Shown here piece by piece: positions 32,592-45,095 of a stretch of DNA of 64,000 nt. The notes beneath the pieces were generated by a model. It had not been told where the DNA came from. It ran no database searches and saw only the letters and a program-made list of their open reading frames with translations. The number at the start of each line of letters is the position of its first letter. The first letter of the stretch is position 1. The stretch comes from an uncultured Prevotellaceae bacterium (GTDB taxonomy: Bacteria; Bacteroidota; Bacteroidia; Bacteroidales; Muribaculaceae): contig ONKF01000010.1 of assembly GCA_900318335.1 (NCBI GenBank), forward strand, positions 1 to 64,000, read 5' to 3'. The position numbers and the translations under genes are program-made.

Positions 32592-33836
32592 ATGCAACGA
32601 CTGCTGAAGAAATATTGCTTGACGACAGTGTTGTGTGCCCTGTGTGCAACGGGTACACTTCAAGCTGCGCCCGTTATTCCCCTTCCAAGACCTGCCCAGG
32701 AGCAGGAAGAAGACTCGGTAAAGGTGAGTCTCGTTACCTTCTATCCTGGCAGTGAACCGCATAACATCTGGGGACACAGCGAGATACGCGTCCAGCAAGG
32801 TCCTATTGACCTGTATTTCAATTATGGCGTGTATGAATTCCAGGCACCGGCATTCCTGTGGCGTTTTGTACTTGGTGAGACCGATTACCTGTGCATGCCT
32901 GTCCCCCGGTTTTACGCCACCATCGGCATGGAGGAGCGGCGCATGGTCGAGCAGGAGCTTAACCTGCCTCAGGACAGAGCTATCGCCGTGAGGGACTTCC
33001 TGTGGAATAACGCCCAGCCCGAGAATCGCGTCTATCGCTATAAATTCCTGAGTGACAACTGCTCTACCCGCCCCCGCGACATTATCGAGATGGCTGCGGG
33101 CGAGGGTCTGCAATATCCAGCGATGGGCGACACAACTGTCACCTATCGTGACATTTTGGCACACTACTGCCGCAACTACTCCTGGGAACGTTTTGGCATC
33201 GACCTGGTATTAGGCTGGGACGTGGATACAGTGATTGATCAGCGTGCCACCATGTTTATCCCCATGCTGCTCATGGACGCTGTGGCTGGAGCCACCATCA
33301 CGACCGACAGCACGACCCTGCCGCTGGTCAAGGCCACCACTGTCCCCATCGACAAGAGCACCGAGGGCAATGTGAGACCACCCACCCCGTGGTACCTCTC
33401 CCCCATGGCTGCAGCTCTTCTCGTGCTCGCCCTCACGCTACTCGTGACAGGACGCGACTGGAAACGCCATGAGGTTTCCCACCTGTTTGACACCCTGTTA
33501 TTCACAACTGGAGGTCTGGCAGGCTGCATCCTGTTTTTCCTTATTTTCTTCTCCACCCACGAGGCCACTTCTCCCAACATCAATATACTGTGGCTCAATC
33601 CGCTGTTGCTGCTGCTTGCCGTGCTGCCCTGGTTCAGGAAGGCACGCCCCGTCAGCCGCTGGCTTCACGCCCTCAACGCACTGGTCGTGATGCTGCTCAT
33701 GCTGGCATGGCCCTGGCAGCCTCAGGTGGGTAACTTCGCATTCTTCCCGCTGATGGCAGCGCTTGTCATGCGCTCGGCCACCAACGTATGGCTCGGCAGC
33801 CAGACTACCCGCGGACCGACTTCATCAAAGGGCTGA
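32592..33836 (+). CDS. DUF4105 / Lnb-like membrane protein
   Basis: A 414-residue envelope protein with a signal peptide (LTTVLCALCATGTLQA), a periplasmic DUF4105 domain (residues ~45-215) and four to five C-terminal membrane segments. The periplasmic domain has the family's papain-like landmarks: NIWGHSEIRV and SDNCSTRPRDII, with the Cys of the latter as the likely catalytic residue. Related Bacteroides proteins (Lnb) N-acylate outer-membrane lipoproteins; the same activity is inferred here. It stands alone between the repeat region and secA. Confidence 0.82.
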   Translation: MQRLLKKYCLTTVLCALCATGTLQAAPVIPLPRPAQEQEEDSVKVSLVTFYPGSEPHNIWGHSEIRVQQGPIDLYFNYGVYEFQAPAFLWRFVLGETDYLCMPVPRFYATIGMEERRMVEQELNLPQDRAIAVRDFLWNNAQPENRVYRYKFLSDNCSTRPRDIIEMAAGEGLQYPAMGDTTVTYRDILAHYCRNYSWERFGIDLVLGWDVDTVIDQRATMFIPMLLMDAVAGATITTDSTTLPLVKATTVPIDKSTEGNVRPPTPWYLSPMAAALLVLALTLLVTGRDWKRHEVSHLFDTLLFTTGGLAGCILFFLIFFSTHEATSPNINILWLNPLLLLLAVLPWFRKARPVSRWLHALNALVVMLLMLAWPWQPQVGNFAFFPLMAALVMRSATNVWLGSQTTRGPTSSKG

Positions 33837-33924
33837 CCACCACATTCGGTCAAAATAAGCCGCCATTTTTGCCTAAAGTGGCGATTTATACCTATATTAT
33901 AGCCTCTGGTCGGCTAAAAAAGTG

Positions 33925-33932
33925 TATCTTTG
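33925..33932 (+). promoter_or_regulatory. -7 element of secA
   Basis: TATCTTTG; sets the secA start at 33978 rather than at the upstream in-frame ATG at 33930. Confidence 0.6.
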
Positions 33933-33977
33933 CAATTTGGACAAAAAACAATACATAACATACAACAACCTATAAAA

Positions 33978-37313
<3,336 letters not shown>

Positions 37314-37332
37314 AGGTTCCCTAAAACACATC

Positions 37333-37381
37333 AACGACAGGCGTTTCAATCGAGTCTGATTGTCACGCCTGTCGTTTTTTT
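37333..37381 (+). terminator. Terminator after secA
   Basis: AACGACAGGCGT pairs with ACGCCTGTCGTT, followed by a T run. Confidence 0.9.
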
Positions 37382-37478
37382 CAACTATTTCCAAAATTTT
37401 TCGGGTATTTCCTGTTTAAAAAAGGGGATGTCGCGTGTTATCATAGTGTAACAGCAATAAAAACGACAAGAATCATCG

Positions 37479-37982
37479 ATGACAATAGACGCATTTAACC
37501 AGCAAGCGCCACGGCTCAGACAACTGGCGCTGAAGGCAGCCACCACGGCGGGTGCCGACAGCGACACAGCCGAGGACGTCGCCCAAGAGACGATGCTGCG
37601 CTTGTGGCAGATGCGTGACGATCCCCGCCTCTACAATCCCGAGGGCTATGCCTCGACGATTGCACGCCATCTGGCGCTGAATCAACAACGTCGCCGGTCC
37701 GCACTCCCGCTCGACGAGCGCCAAGCCGCCACACAGTCGGTTCCTTCTCCACTTGACCTGATGCTGCGACGAGAAGATGAGCAATGGCTACGAGAGCGCA
37801 TCCGCAACCTGCCATTCACCCAACATGCCGTGCTAAGGCTGCGGCAAGTCGAGCACCGCTCCAACAGTGAGATTGCTGCCATCCTGGGCATCAAGGAAGC
37901 GAGCGTAAGCACTCTACTGGCCAGAGCACGACGGCAGTTACTCACTGAAATCCAACAACAACGAAACAATCACAGACAATGA
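37479..37982 (+). CDS. ECF-type RNA polymerase sigma factor
   Basis: A 167-residue alternative sigma factor. Region 2 (about residues 12-75: DTAEDVAQETMLRLWQ, PEGYASTIARHLALNQQRRR) and region 4 (about 105-155: LPFTQHAVLRLRQVEHRSNSEIAAILGIKEASVSTLLARARRQL) are clear; region 3 is absent, as in ECF factors. It overlaps the next gene by 4 bp (ATGA), a probable anti-sigma factor, which indicates a sigma/anti-sigma pair. The regulon is unknown; the following two genes in the cluster are the natural first candidates. Confidence 0.92.
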   Translation: MTIDAFNQQAPRLRQLALKAATTAGADSDTAEDVAQETMLRLWQMRDDPRLYNPEGYASTIARHLALNQQRRRSALPLDERQAATQSVPSPLDLMLRREDEQWLRERIRNLPFTQHAVLRLRQVEHRSNSEIAAILGIKEASVSTLLARARRQLLTEIQQQRNNHRQ

Positions 37983-38698
37983 AACGGTATTCACATCAAC
38001 AAATAGAGGCACTGCTCGACAAATTCATGGACGGGCAGACCACCGTGGAGGAAGAGGCCCAGCTGGCCGACTACTTCCGCAGCGCCGACGTGCCCACCGA
38101 GTGGGAGGATTACCGCGTCATGTTTGACTACTTCGACAGCGGAATGGGGGACGGCCTGGTGCCCGTGGAGCGACCCCGCCCGACGTTGACTCGGCTCATG
38201 GGCCGCCGCTGGTGGGGCATCGCCGCTGCAGCCTGCATCACCGCCGCCATCGTGGCAACTGCCATGCTGCACCACCCGACAACGACTACCCAGCCCGAAA
38301 TAGCTGAAGTCGTTACAGCGGGGAAACAAAAGCCTGCCACGCCCATCGTGGAGACACAGGATGATGCGCCTATACTGGCTCCAGCCACAATATCAGTAGA
38401 GACACCTCGTCTTGCGTCAGGGACCACATCGGTAAAAGCTGCCAGCAAACGTTCCCGCTCCACCCGCAATCTGCAAGCCGAGAACAAACGACTTGCCGAG
38501 GAGAACGCACGCCTGCAACGCGAGCTGGCCGACCTCAAGCGCCGCGCCTTCATCATCGACCTGGAAGCAATGGGCTACAAAGCCGTGCAGGACGAGGACG
38601 GCAGCATCGTGCTCATCGACCTCGAGCAAGAGTTAGAGAACGAATTGAACAATCATCTGAATAACCAAACCACAACCAATAATATTCCAGCATTATGA
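37979..38698 (+). CDS. Probable membrane anti-sigma factor with leucine zipper
   Basis: A 239-residue single-pass protein: cytoplasmic N-terminus with an anti-sigma-like segment (IEALLDKFMDGQTTVEEEAQLADYF), a membrane helix (WWGIAAAACITAAIVATAML, about 79-98), a Pro/Thr-rich periplasmic linker and a long coiled coil (LQAENKRLAEENARLQRELADLKRR, about 162-186) followed by an acidic helix. Its assignment rests on coupling to the sigma gene and topology; the sensor part resembles no domain I know. It overlaps both neighbours by 4 bp. Confidence 0.75.
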   Translation: MKRYSHQQIEALLDKFMDGQTTVEEEAQLADYFRSADVPTEWEDYRVMFDYFDSGMGDGLVPVERPRPTLTRLMGRRWWGIAAAACITAAIVATAMLHHPTTTTQPEIAEVVTAGKQKPATPIVETQDDAPILAPATISVETPRLASGTTSVKAASKRSRSTRNLQAENKRLAEENARLQRELADLKRRAFIIDLEAMGYKAVQDEDGSIVLIDLEQELENELNNHLNNQTTTNNIPAL

Positions 38699-39792
38699 AA
38701 ACAACCAGCCATATCACTATCATCGCGGCGCTCATCGCCCTGCTCGTGCCAGCAACGGCCAGCGCCAACGTCTATGAGGAGCGCCTGAAGGAGGCATTCG
38801 ACAACATCATCAGCGCCGTGCCGCTTGAGGACCTCAGCCAGATGCACACCACCTATACCGACCCCGAGACCGGAGTCAAGGAAGGCCAACTCGACGTGAT
38901 CAAGTTCACCATCGGCAACGAGAGCATGAACCTGATCAACGACGCCAAACGGGTCTATGAGCAAATCAATGGCAACAGTTCGGCAGATATCTACGTCCTG
39001 TGGTGGAATGATAACGATGATGGTACCTTCCAGGGCTACAGGCTCTATTACAGCCCCGAGAATGCAATCACTGTTGGCCTGGACTGTGACCACTGCTACA
39101 CCGTAGGCTTTATCGCCCCCAATGACAAGGAACACCGCACGACCTATACCATCGAGTGGGACGACAATGTTGACGAGAGCATCGATGGTCGAATCATCAC
39201 CACCTATGCCCCTACCAAGCCCAAAACGACTGATGGCATGAGAATCAGTTCGGTGGTCATGAGTCCTGACGATTACGACAAGTATATGGAGCAATTCCAG
39301 GCTGGTATGGAGAAATACCAAGAGGGCATGGAGAAATACAATCCAATGGACGTTGAGGCTTATCAAAAAGGTTTGGAGGCCTATCAGAAAGGATTGGAAA
39401 AATATCAGGCTTCAATAGAAAAAGCTCAGGAAAAGCTGGAAAAGGCCCGGGGTGCGCTTTCTGGTTTATCAGACGGCAATGGCCATACATACTCTTTCTC
39501 ATCTTCCAGTTCTTCCTCCTCCAGTCATGGCAATAGCAAGAGTTGGATGCAGAAACTGCTTTTCTACGTTGAGAAACTGCAAGACAATGGCAGCGCACAC
39601 TACATTTATCTGTCCAAACTTTACGAATTGTGCAAGGACACCGAAAGCCTCGACCAAATGGACCTAAAGATTGCCTCACAGCAACTCAAATCGGTCTATA
39701 ACCAGTTCAAGGAAAAGAAAAAACTCATGGAAAGCGAACTCCTCTTCCTCGAGAGTATGGTCGAGCTCCTCGAGAACAAAATCCAGAAATAA
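38695..39792 (+). CDS. Secreted coiled-coil protein with YQKGLEK repeats and Ser tract
   Basis: A 365-residue exported protein (signal peptide MKTTSHITIIAALIALLVPATASA) of unknown function. Residues ~25-180 are a mixed domain (LKEAFDNIISAVPLEDLSQMH ... DIYVLWWNDNDDGTFQGYRLYYS) resembling DUF4252-like small envelope proteins only loosely. Residues ~195-255 are 7-residue repeats of the form Y-Q-x-G-M/L-E-K, a helical segment; then comes a run of about ten Ser residues (SFSSSSSSSSSHG) and a C-terminal helical domain (QKLLFYVEKLQD ... LLENKIQK). It is translationally coupled to the anti-sigma gene, suggesting the sigma factor governs an envelope function. Confidence 0.8.
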   Translation: MKTTSHITIIAALIALLVPATASANVYEERLKEAFDNIISAVPLEDLSQMHTTYTDPETGVKEGQLDVIKFTIGNESMNLINDAKRVYEQINGNSSADIYVLWWNDNDDGTFQGYRLYYSPENAITVGLDCDHCYTVGFIAPNDKEHRTTYTIEWDDNVDESIDGRIITTYAPTKPKTTDGMRISSVVMSPDDYDKYMEQFQAGMEKYQEGMEKYNPMDVEAYQKGLEAYQKGLEKYQASIEKAQEKLEKARGALSGLSDGNGHTYSFSSSSSSSSSHGNSKSWMQKLLFYVEKLQDNGSAHYIYLSKLYELCKDTESLDQMDLKIASQQLKSVYNQFKEKKKLMESELLFLESMVELLENKIQK

Positions 39793-39870
39793 TCACCATT
39801 AATCATATTAACATCTAACCCCCTGTTTCATGTGGAAAGTCACATGGAACGGCCATCACTACGCCTTGTC

Positions 39871-42555
39871 ATGAAACACTTTATAATAACTACTTTGCTG
39901 ATATTCAGTACATTGAACATTAACGCCGATATCATCAGCGGTCGTATCATCGACACCGACACCAGGGAGACCCTGCCCGGGGCAACGGTTCAGTACATGA
40001 AGCAAATCAGTGAAACCAGTTATTCGGGTAACACCGTAATCACCGACTCGCTTGGCCGATTCTCGTTCTTTACCGACGGACGCGTAGAGTTGACGGTGTC
40101 CATGTTAGGCTATTACCAGAAAAAGAAAAACGTCATGGCGCTGACTGACAGCCGCAAGGACACACTCGACATCGGTGCCATCGAGCTGAAGATGTCCTCA
40201 CAGATGTTGCAAATGGTCGAGGTCACGGGGCACGCCCGACGGTTCACGATGCATGGTGACACCATCGTGTTCAATCCGTCGGCCTTCAGGCTGCAAGAAG
40301 GCGCCCGCCTTGACGAACTCATCAAGCAACTGCCTGGCGTTGAGACGGATGCTAATGGCAAATTGTGGTGGAACGGCAAGCCCATCCGCCTGACGATGGA
40401 CGGCGAAAGCCTATTTGGCGGCAATGATCTGGTAAGCCAACTGCCTGCCGAGGCTGTGCAGAACATCAAGGCCTACAACAAGGCGTCGGAACTCAAGGAG
40501 CACACCGGCAAGGACGATGGCAGCGAGGATATGGTGCTGGACTTGACCATCAAGCCAGGCTTCCTCGACCGCTGGTATGGCGATGCCACCGCAGGCTACA
40601 GAACCCGCGACCACTATGAGGCCGAGGTGCAGATGAACCGCCTCTCCAAGAACGACCCGGTCATGGTATTCGGTGACGCTAATAATGTCGCCAAACGACA
40701 TAGACGCTACCAAAACCAATCTATATTAAGTTCGGGTTACGGTCTTGGCCAGGAGCAAGGCATCTCGGGCGGATACCAGCACAACTGGAGCCGCGAGCAG
40801 GGTAATAAGACGCTGAAAAGTTACTACAGCATCAGTGGCGGACTGGCACATGACGACCGATGGAAAAATTCGGGCATCGAGACCAAGAACTACTTCCCTG
40901 GTGAGGCTCAGAGTTATAACAAGACAACGGGCTTTGACCGCAGCCATGAGTTGATGCCGACCATCCTGGGCATGATGAGATGGAGACCAGACACGACCAA
41001 CAATATCTTCCTGTGGGCTCAAATTGAATACAAAAACGACCGTTCCACCAGCAGTCGGGAAACCGAGCAGTCGGTCGATTCAGGCCACGGCTACGTTCCC
41101 AGCACCAATCAACAGGTGAATTCACTGAGCCGTGGACACGAGGCCCAGTTCGAGACTACTGGTAATTGGACACACCTTTTCAAGGACGGCTCCCTCAAAA
41201 TTGCCGGAGGACTGAACTATACCGACAGCAAGAGCAAGCAATGGTTTGATCGCACTATTACCGACTATTCGAGCAACAATTCATCGGCGCTCCTCCAATA
41301 TGCCATCGAGCCATCATCCAAGTTCAGATTGAACGGCAGCATGACCTATCAGCACTGGCTGACCAAACAATGGATGCTCACTATAGACTATCGACTGGAC
41401 TATAGCAACAATCGAATTGATAGGGAATTCACCACCGACGGCATGGCCGATGCCGCGAACTCGTTCAACAGCCGCTACCACAGTACTGATCACTCCGTCA
41501 CAGCCGGCTCGACTTTCAATATCGGCCAAGTGCAACTGGTTCCCCGTGCGGCCTTGAATTGGAACCGCGAGCATCAGGACTACAGGCGTGCGCTGCTTGA
41601 CACGACAGCCGTCAGGAACCGTTTCAAGGTTGAGCCCTCGTTCAAGGTCTCATGGAAAGTAAACAGCGGGATGAACATTGAGTTGAATTACAGTTACAAG
41701 ACCGCGCGTCCCGAACTGCTCCAGACCATCGGCTATCGTGACTTGAGCGACCCCTTGTTCATTATCGAAGGTAATCCTGGTCTGAAGGACAGCCACGCCA
41801 ACGAATTCCAGATGAGTTATAAGGCCGTGTTGCCCAGCCGCCAACTGTCCATCGGCTTCAATGCCAAGTACAGCACGACTGACCACAGCAACATCACAGC
41901 ACTCAGCTATGACCCGGTGGCCAATGTCTATACGAGCCGTCCTGAGACGGTACCCGGCAGCCGCACTTGGGAAGTGAATCTCAACTATGACCACGGCTTG
42001 GGCAACTACTTCCGCCTGCAGAACAATCTCAAGGTCATGGGAGGACGTTATTACGGTTTCCTGACCATGCTGCCCTCTCACGAGGAGCGCATTCTTAATC
42101 GCCAGACAAGCGTTCACCCTAAAGACAAACTGACCGTATCGTTTGACCACAACTGGATCAAGGCCTCGGTCTTTGCCGAACTCAATGCCGACCAGTTGCG
42201 GTTCTCGCAGTCGCCCATCCAGAACACCACCTTGTGGAACAACAACTATGGCATGGAGTTTGAGGCCAACTACCGCAACTTTGTGTTTGAGACATCCCTC
42301 ACCGAGGCCATGCGGCGCGGCTATGCCTCCAACGGCATGAACCGTAACCGCTTGCTCTGGGACGCCTCAATTACTTGGAAAATCCTGAAGAACAAAGGTA
42401 GAGTCAGGCTCTTTGCCGATGACATCCTTAATCAGGATGACTGGCGATGGAGCAACCAGACGGCTTATCAACAGACCAACGAGTGGCAGGACACCCTGCA
42501 CCACTACATCGGCATCTCGTTCACTTACCACCTCGATGCCAAGAAGAAAGATTGA
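39871..42555 (+). CDS. Outer-membrane beta-barrel protein with carboxypeptidase-regulatory-like domain
   Basis: An 894-residue outer-membrane protein. A signal peptide (MKHFIITTLLIFSTLNINA) precedes a carboxypeptidase-regulatory-like beta-sandwich (IISGRIIDTDTRETLPGATVQY, residues ~21-105), a plug-like region (QLPGVETDANGKLWWNGKPI) and a long barrel (OMP_b-brl_3 type) ending in an aromatic strand (GISFTYHLDAKKKD). It resembles TonB-dependent receptors but I see no TonB box and no SusD-like partner. The start 39871 gives a proper signal peptide; 39832 would add a non-cleavable stretch. As last gene after the ECF/anti-sigma pair, it may be the system's target or its sensor (inference). Confidence 0.85.
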   Translation: MKHFIITTLLIFSTLNINADIISGRIIDTDTRETLPGATVQYMKQISETSYSGNTVITDSLGRFSFFTDGRVELTVSMLGYYQKKKNVMALTDSRKDTLDIGAIELKMSSQMLQMVEVTGHARRFTMHGDTIVFNPSAFRLQEGARLDELIKQLPGVETDANGKLWWNGKPIRLTMDGESLFGGNDLVSQLPAEAVQNIKAYNKASELKEHTGKDDGSEDMVLDLTIKPGFLDRWYGDATAGYRTRDHYEAEVQMNRLSKNDPVMVFGDANNVAKRHRRYQNQSILSSGYGLGQEQGISGGYQHNWSREQGNKTLKSYYSISGGLAHDDRWKNSGIETKNYFPGEAQSYNKTTGFDRSHELMPTILGMMRWRPDTTNNIFLWAQIEYKNDRSTSSRETEQSVDSGHGYVPSTNQQVNSLSRGHEAQFETTGNWTHLFKDGSLKIAGGLNYTDSKSKQWFDRTITDYSSNNSSALLQYAIEPSSKFRLNGSMTYQHWLTKQWMLTIDYRLDYSNNRIDREFTTDGMADAANSFNSRYHSTDHSVTAGSTFNIGQVQLVPRAALNWNREHQDYRRALLDTTAVRNRFKVEPSFKVSWKVNSGMNIELNYSYKTARPELLQTIGYRDLSDPLFIIEGNPGLKDSHANEFQMSYKAVLPSRQLSIGFNAKYSTTDHSNITALSYDPVANVYTSRPETVPGSRTWEVNLNYDHGLGNYFRLQNNLKVMGGRYYGFLTMLPSHEERILNRQTSVHPKDKLTVSFDHNWIKASVFAELNADQLRFSQSPIQNTTLWNNNYGMEFEANYRNFVFETSLTEAMRRGYASNGMNRNRLLWDASITWKILKNKGRVRLFADDILNQDDWRWSNQTAYQQTNEWQDTLHHYIGISFTYHLDAKKKD

Positions 42556-42601
42556 CAAACAGAACAGCCATACTCTCTTCACTACAGTAAACAATTATTT
42601 T

Positions 42602-42642
42602 GCGGTTATAGTCGCAGTTTGATTGCGATTATAACCGCTTTT
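42602..42642. terminator. Bidirectional terminator
   Basis: GCGGTTATAGTCGCA and TGCGATTATAACCGC form a long stem flanked by TTTT on the plus strand and AAAT on the other side; serves the barrel gene and the converging 42663-43409 gene. Confidence 0.85.
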
Positions 42643-42662
42643 CTGTCCTGTGGCCATTGAGG

Positions 42663-43409
42663 TTACGGGAGTTGGTCGTCGATGATGAGGCGGAGCCATT
42701 GGGCGGTGGTCAGTGGGATGGGGCCTGCAGGCTCGTTGAACATCAGGCGCTCGTTGAGTTCCTGCAGCATGGGGCGGGCGTCGCTCTCCCCTGCACTGGC
42801 TATGATGGCATGGGCCTCGGGCATGGCACGCTGCATCACGGCAAGTGACGAGGGACGCAGCAGGAAACTGCGCCAATAGAGCCAATAGGCGTAATCATAG
42901 ACACGCTGGGCGTCCTGAGGGTCATCCAGATCCACCTCGCTGGCGATGCATAATTGGCGTGGAACAGGTGCCTCCTCATATTCATTGTCGAGCAGCATGT
43001 GGAATGCCATAGCCAGGGCTTCCAGCTGCTGGTCATGCGGATCCAGGACCTCACTGCCGACCTCACCAACGATAGTCCACCAGATCACATAGCGCACATC
43101 CTCGACATTCAACTCATAGTCGATATACTGCTCGCTGCGGCCATAGTGTGGCACCGGATGACCGTTCAACTTGTTGTGCAGTCTCGTGAATGACCGCCAC
43201 AAGCCAGCGTCGGCGACAACATCCTGATAATAGCCCGTCACAGCAAGCACAACGTCACGGCGCACCGTGTCGTCCAGCCCACGCAGCCATGGAGACTCGT
43301 CCCACAACTTAGCCAATCTGAGGGCTATCCACAGGTAAAACTGATCGGTCTCTGCCACCTTGGGGTTTCCCAACTGGCGCTCCATATAGTCTTTAACATG
43401 TATCTCCAT
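42663..43409 (-). CDS. Helical protein of unknown function (possibly DUF3843-related)
   Basis: A 248-residue soluble, mainly helical acidic protein with no signal peptide. The N-terminus MEIHVKDYMERQLGNPKVAETDQFYLWIA recalls DUF3843 proteins of Bacteroidales (an opening V-K-D motif followed by D-x-Y/F-Y-L), but those are longer and I could not confirm it. Trp and Asp/Glu are frequent; no catalytic motif is evident. It lies directly downstream of the tRNA-Thr gene on the same strand, after that gene's terminator. Confidence 0.7.
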   Translation of the reverse strand: MEIHVKDYMERQLGNPKVAETDQFYLWIALRLAKLWDESPWLRGLDDTVRRDVVLAVTGYYQDVVADAGLWRSFTRLHNKLNGHPVPHYGRSEQYIDYELNVEDVRYVIWWTIVGEVGSEVLDPHDQQLEALAMAFHMLLDNEYEEAPVPRQLCIASEVDLDDPQDAQRVYDYAYWLYWRSFLLRPSSLAVMQRAMPEAHAIIASAGESDARPMLQELNERLMFNEPAGPIPLTTAQWLRLIIDDQLP

Positions 43410-43425
43410 CTTGCCTATTCAAATT

Positions 43426-43457
43426 AGAAAAGCGGGAAAACGTGACCGTTTCCCCGC
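43426..43457 (-). terminator. Terminator of the tRNA-Thr gene
   Basis: Minus strand GCGGGGAAACG and CGTTTTCCCGC pair around a 4-nt loop, then TTTTC. Confidence 0.8.
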
Positions 43458-43462
43458 CTTGC

Positions 43463-43538
43463 TGGAGCCGCGAGCGGGACTCGAACCCGCGACCTTTTCG
43501 TTACGAATGAAATGCTCTACCGACTGAGCTATTGCGGC
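43463..43538 (-). tRNA. tRNA-Thr (anticodon CGT)
   Basis: A 76-nt cloverleaf with encoded CCA. Acceptor GCCGCAA/TCGCGGC, D-arm GCTC...GAGC, anticodon loop TTCGTAA giving anticodon CGT (reads ACG), T-arm GCGGG-TTCGAGT-CCCGC. One acceptor and one anticodon-stem position are mismatched (A-C). A full promoter lies 33 bp upstream. Confidence 0.95.
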
Positions 43539-43570
43539 TTGGTGCACTGCGATATTTTGCAATGCGGGTG

Positions 43571-43602
43571 CAAAGGTAACACAAATTTTCTAATCCAGCA
43601 AG
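43571..43602 (-). promoter_or_regulatory. Promoter of tRNA-Thr
   Basis: Minus strand CTTG (43602-43599), 20 bp, TACCTTTG (43578-43571), beginning 3 bp after the stop codon of the upstream DUF4270 gene. Confidence 0.8.
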
Positions 43603-43604
43603 AA

Positions 43605-45026
43605 TTAGTCGACAATTTGTGAACTGTAGGTTATCCTGATTTTGGCCTTATCCAACAACAACTCAACGATTGCTGGTCGCGACACCATGGGCGAAATCTT
43701 GGTTACAATCGACGATGCCGTGGAGCTGTAATAGTAATAGGAGTAGTTTGTCGGATAGGTGTAGTTTGTCACGTCAACCGGAGTGATCGTGAAGTTGATG
43801 TCATCTTCGGTGGCAATTCCGCCCTTGTTATTAATAATGTCAATGATATAGTTGCGCAGGCCCGTGAAATAGTATGCCTTGCTGGCCTCACTATAGATGG
43901 CATAGAATGAGTCCTTGTTGTTGGCAAGGCTGTCGCCATTGATGAACTGGTCCTTCTTGGAGGTCTTGACCATGAGCAGATAGGTGGGCGGCTGGATATT
44001 GTACTCAGTCACGGGGATGGACACCGGCAACTCCAGTGACAGCGAGTTGATAATCGCCTGACTGCCATTGATGGTAGCCTTATAAGCGTCGATGATGTCC
44101 TGAATGGGGAAACGCACCTGGACCTCATATCCGGCAGGAGCGACAATCATCGAGCGTCCATCATTCACCATCGCGGTCACCTCGTCGTCAATGTCAAAAT
44201 TGATGATATTGTTAGAGATAATCTCGGGGGTCGAAGCCAGATAGGACTGGCAACGCGTCGAGTCCACCTCGGTAGAATCATTTACCTGCACATGCTTGTG
44301 ATAATACACGTCGAACTGGGTCGCCTTGATATTGATCACGTGGCCACTGCCATAGGTGTTGGTGATATAGATGCCAGGGAACAAGTCTGCAAACGTGCGG
44401 GGATTGGAAAAAGTTTCCGGGTCGTCCACATAGGCATTGAACAACATCTTACCCAACTCGATGGGCATTGGGACTGAAACCACACGCACGGTATCCACCT
44501 CGCGGGTACCCGACACATAGGAATCGGCCACCTCAATCCAGCCCGACATCGGGGAATAGGACTCCGAGGCCAGCAGGTCTTCCTCGTCATAATAGTCAGT
44601 GGGGTCAAAATCGCTGTAAATGGGTGTGGGCAGGCTCTTATTGAGACCATACACTTTCAAGCGCATCGGAGCCAACGAGTCACCCGTGAAGCCATCGCGG
44701 TAAGGTATGCGCAGCTTCAAGCGGCATGAGTCGATCGATGCGGCGGTCAAGCCAGCCGTGTCGATGTTCATCGCAGGCATCCACATGGTCACAGCCGACG
44801 CCGTGAGCGAGCCATAGCCGTCGGAGTTGAGAGAACCCAGCATCTTGGTGCTCGTGCGCATCTGCACACGGTCGTTGCGTACCGAGTGGCCAGTGATCAC
44901 AAACGAAGAGTCCTCGAAAATCGACGACACGCTATCGGTGATAGAGACACCTATCGTCTCGTCGGTGCATGCGTACAGGCTAAGCAGCGCAGCCACTGCC
45001 AGTACCACATTGAAGAATTTTTTCAT
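43605..45026 (-). CDS. DUF4270 family lipoprotein
   Basis: A 473-residue exported lipoprotein (MKKFFNVVLAVAALLSLYAC, Cys20 as lipid site; TDETIG follows). The sequence shows the DUF4270 landmarks: SSFVITGHSVRNDRVQ, LGSLNSDGYGSLTASAVTMWM and a beta-rich body with IDSCRLKLRIPY. The family is found across Bacteroidetes, usually beside a glycogen/starch synthase-like gene as here, but its function is unknown. An outer-membrane, possibly surface-exposed location is likely from the lipobox. It is 69 bp downstream of the synthase-like gene on the same strand. Confidence 0.88.
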   Translation of the reverse strand: MKKFFNVVLAVAALLSLYACTDETIGVSITDSVSSIFEDSSFVITGHSVRNDRVQMRTSTKMLGSLNSDGYGSLTASAVTMWMPAMNIDTAGLTAASIDSCRLKLRIPYRDGFTGDSLAPMRLKVYGLNKSLPTPIYSDFDPTDYYDEEDLLASESYSPMSGWIEVADSYVSGTREVDTVRVVSVPMPIELGKMLFNAYVDDPETFSNPRTFADLFPGIYITNTYGSGHVINIKATQFDVYYHKHVQVNDSTEVDSTRCQSYLASTPEIISNNIINFDIDDEVTAMVNDGRSMIVAPAGYEVQVRFPIQDIIDAYKATINGSQAIINSLSLELPVSIPVTEYNIQPPTYLLMVKTSKKDQFINGDSLANNKDSFYAIYSEASKAYYFTGLRNYIIDIINNKGGIATEDDINFTITPVDVTNYTYPTNYSYYYYSSTASSIVTKISPMVSRPAIVELLLDKAKIRITYSSQIVD

Positions 45027-45095
45027 ATTCCCGAAATGATAAATCCGTTATATTTAAGAATATAGAAAAGTCGGCAAGATGTCACTCAACACGCT

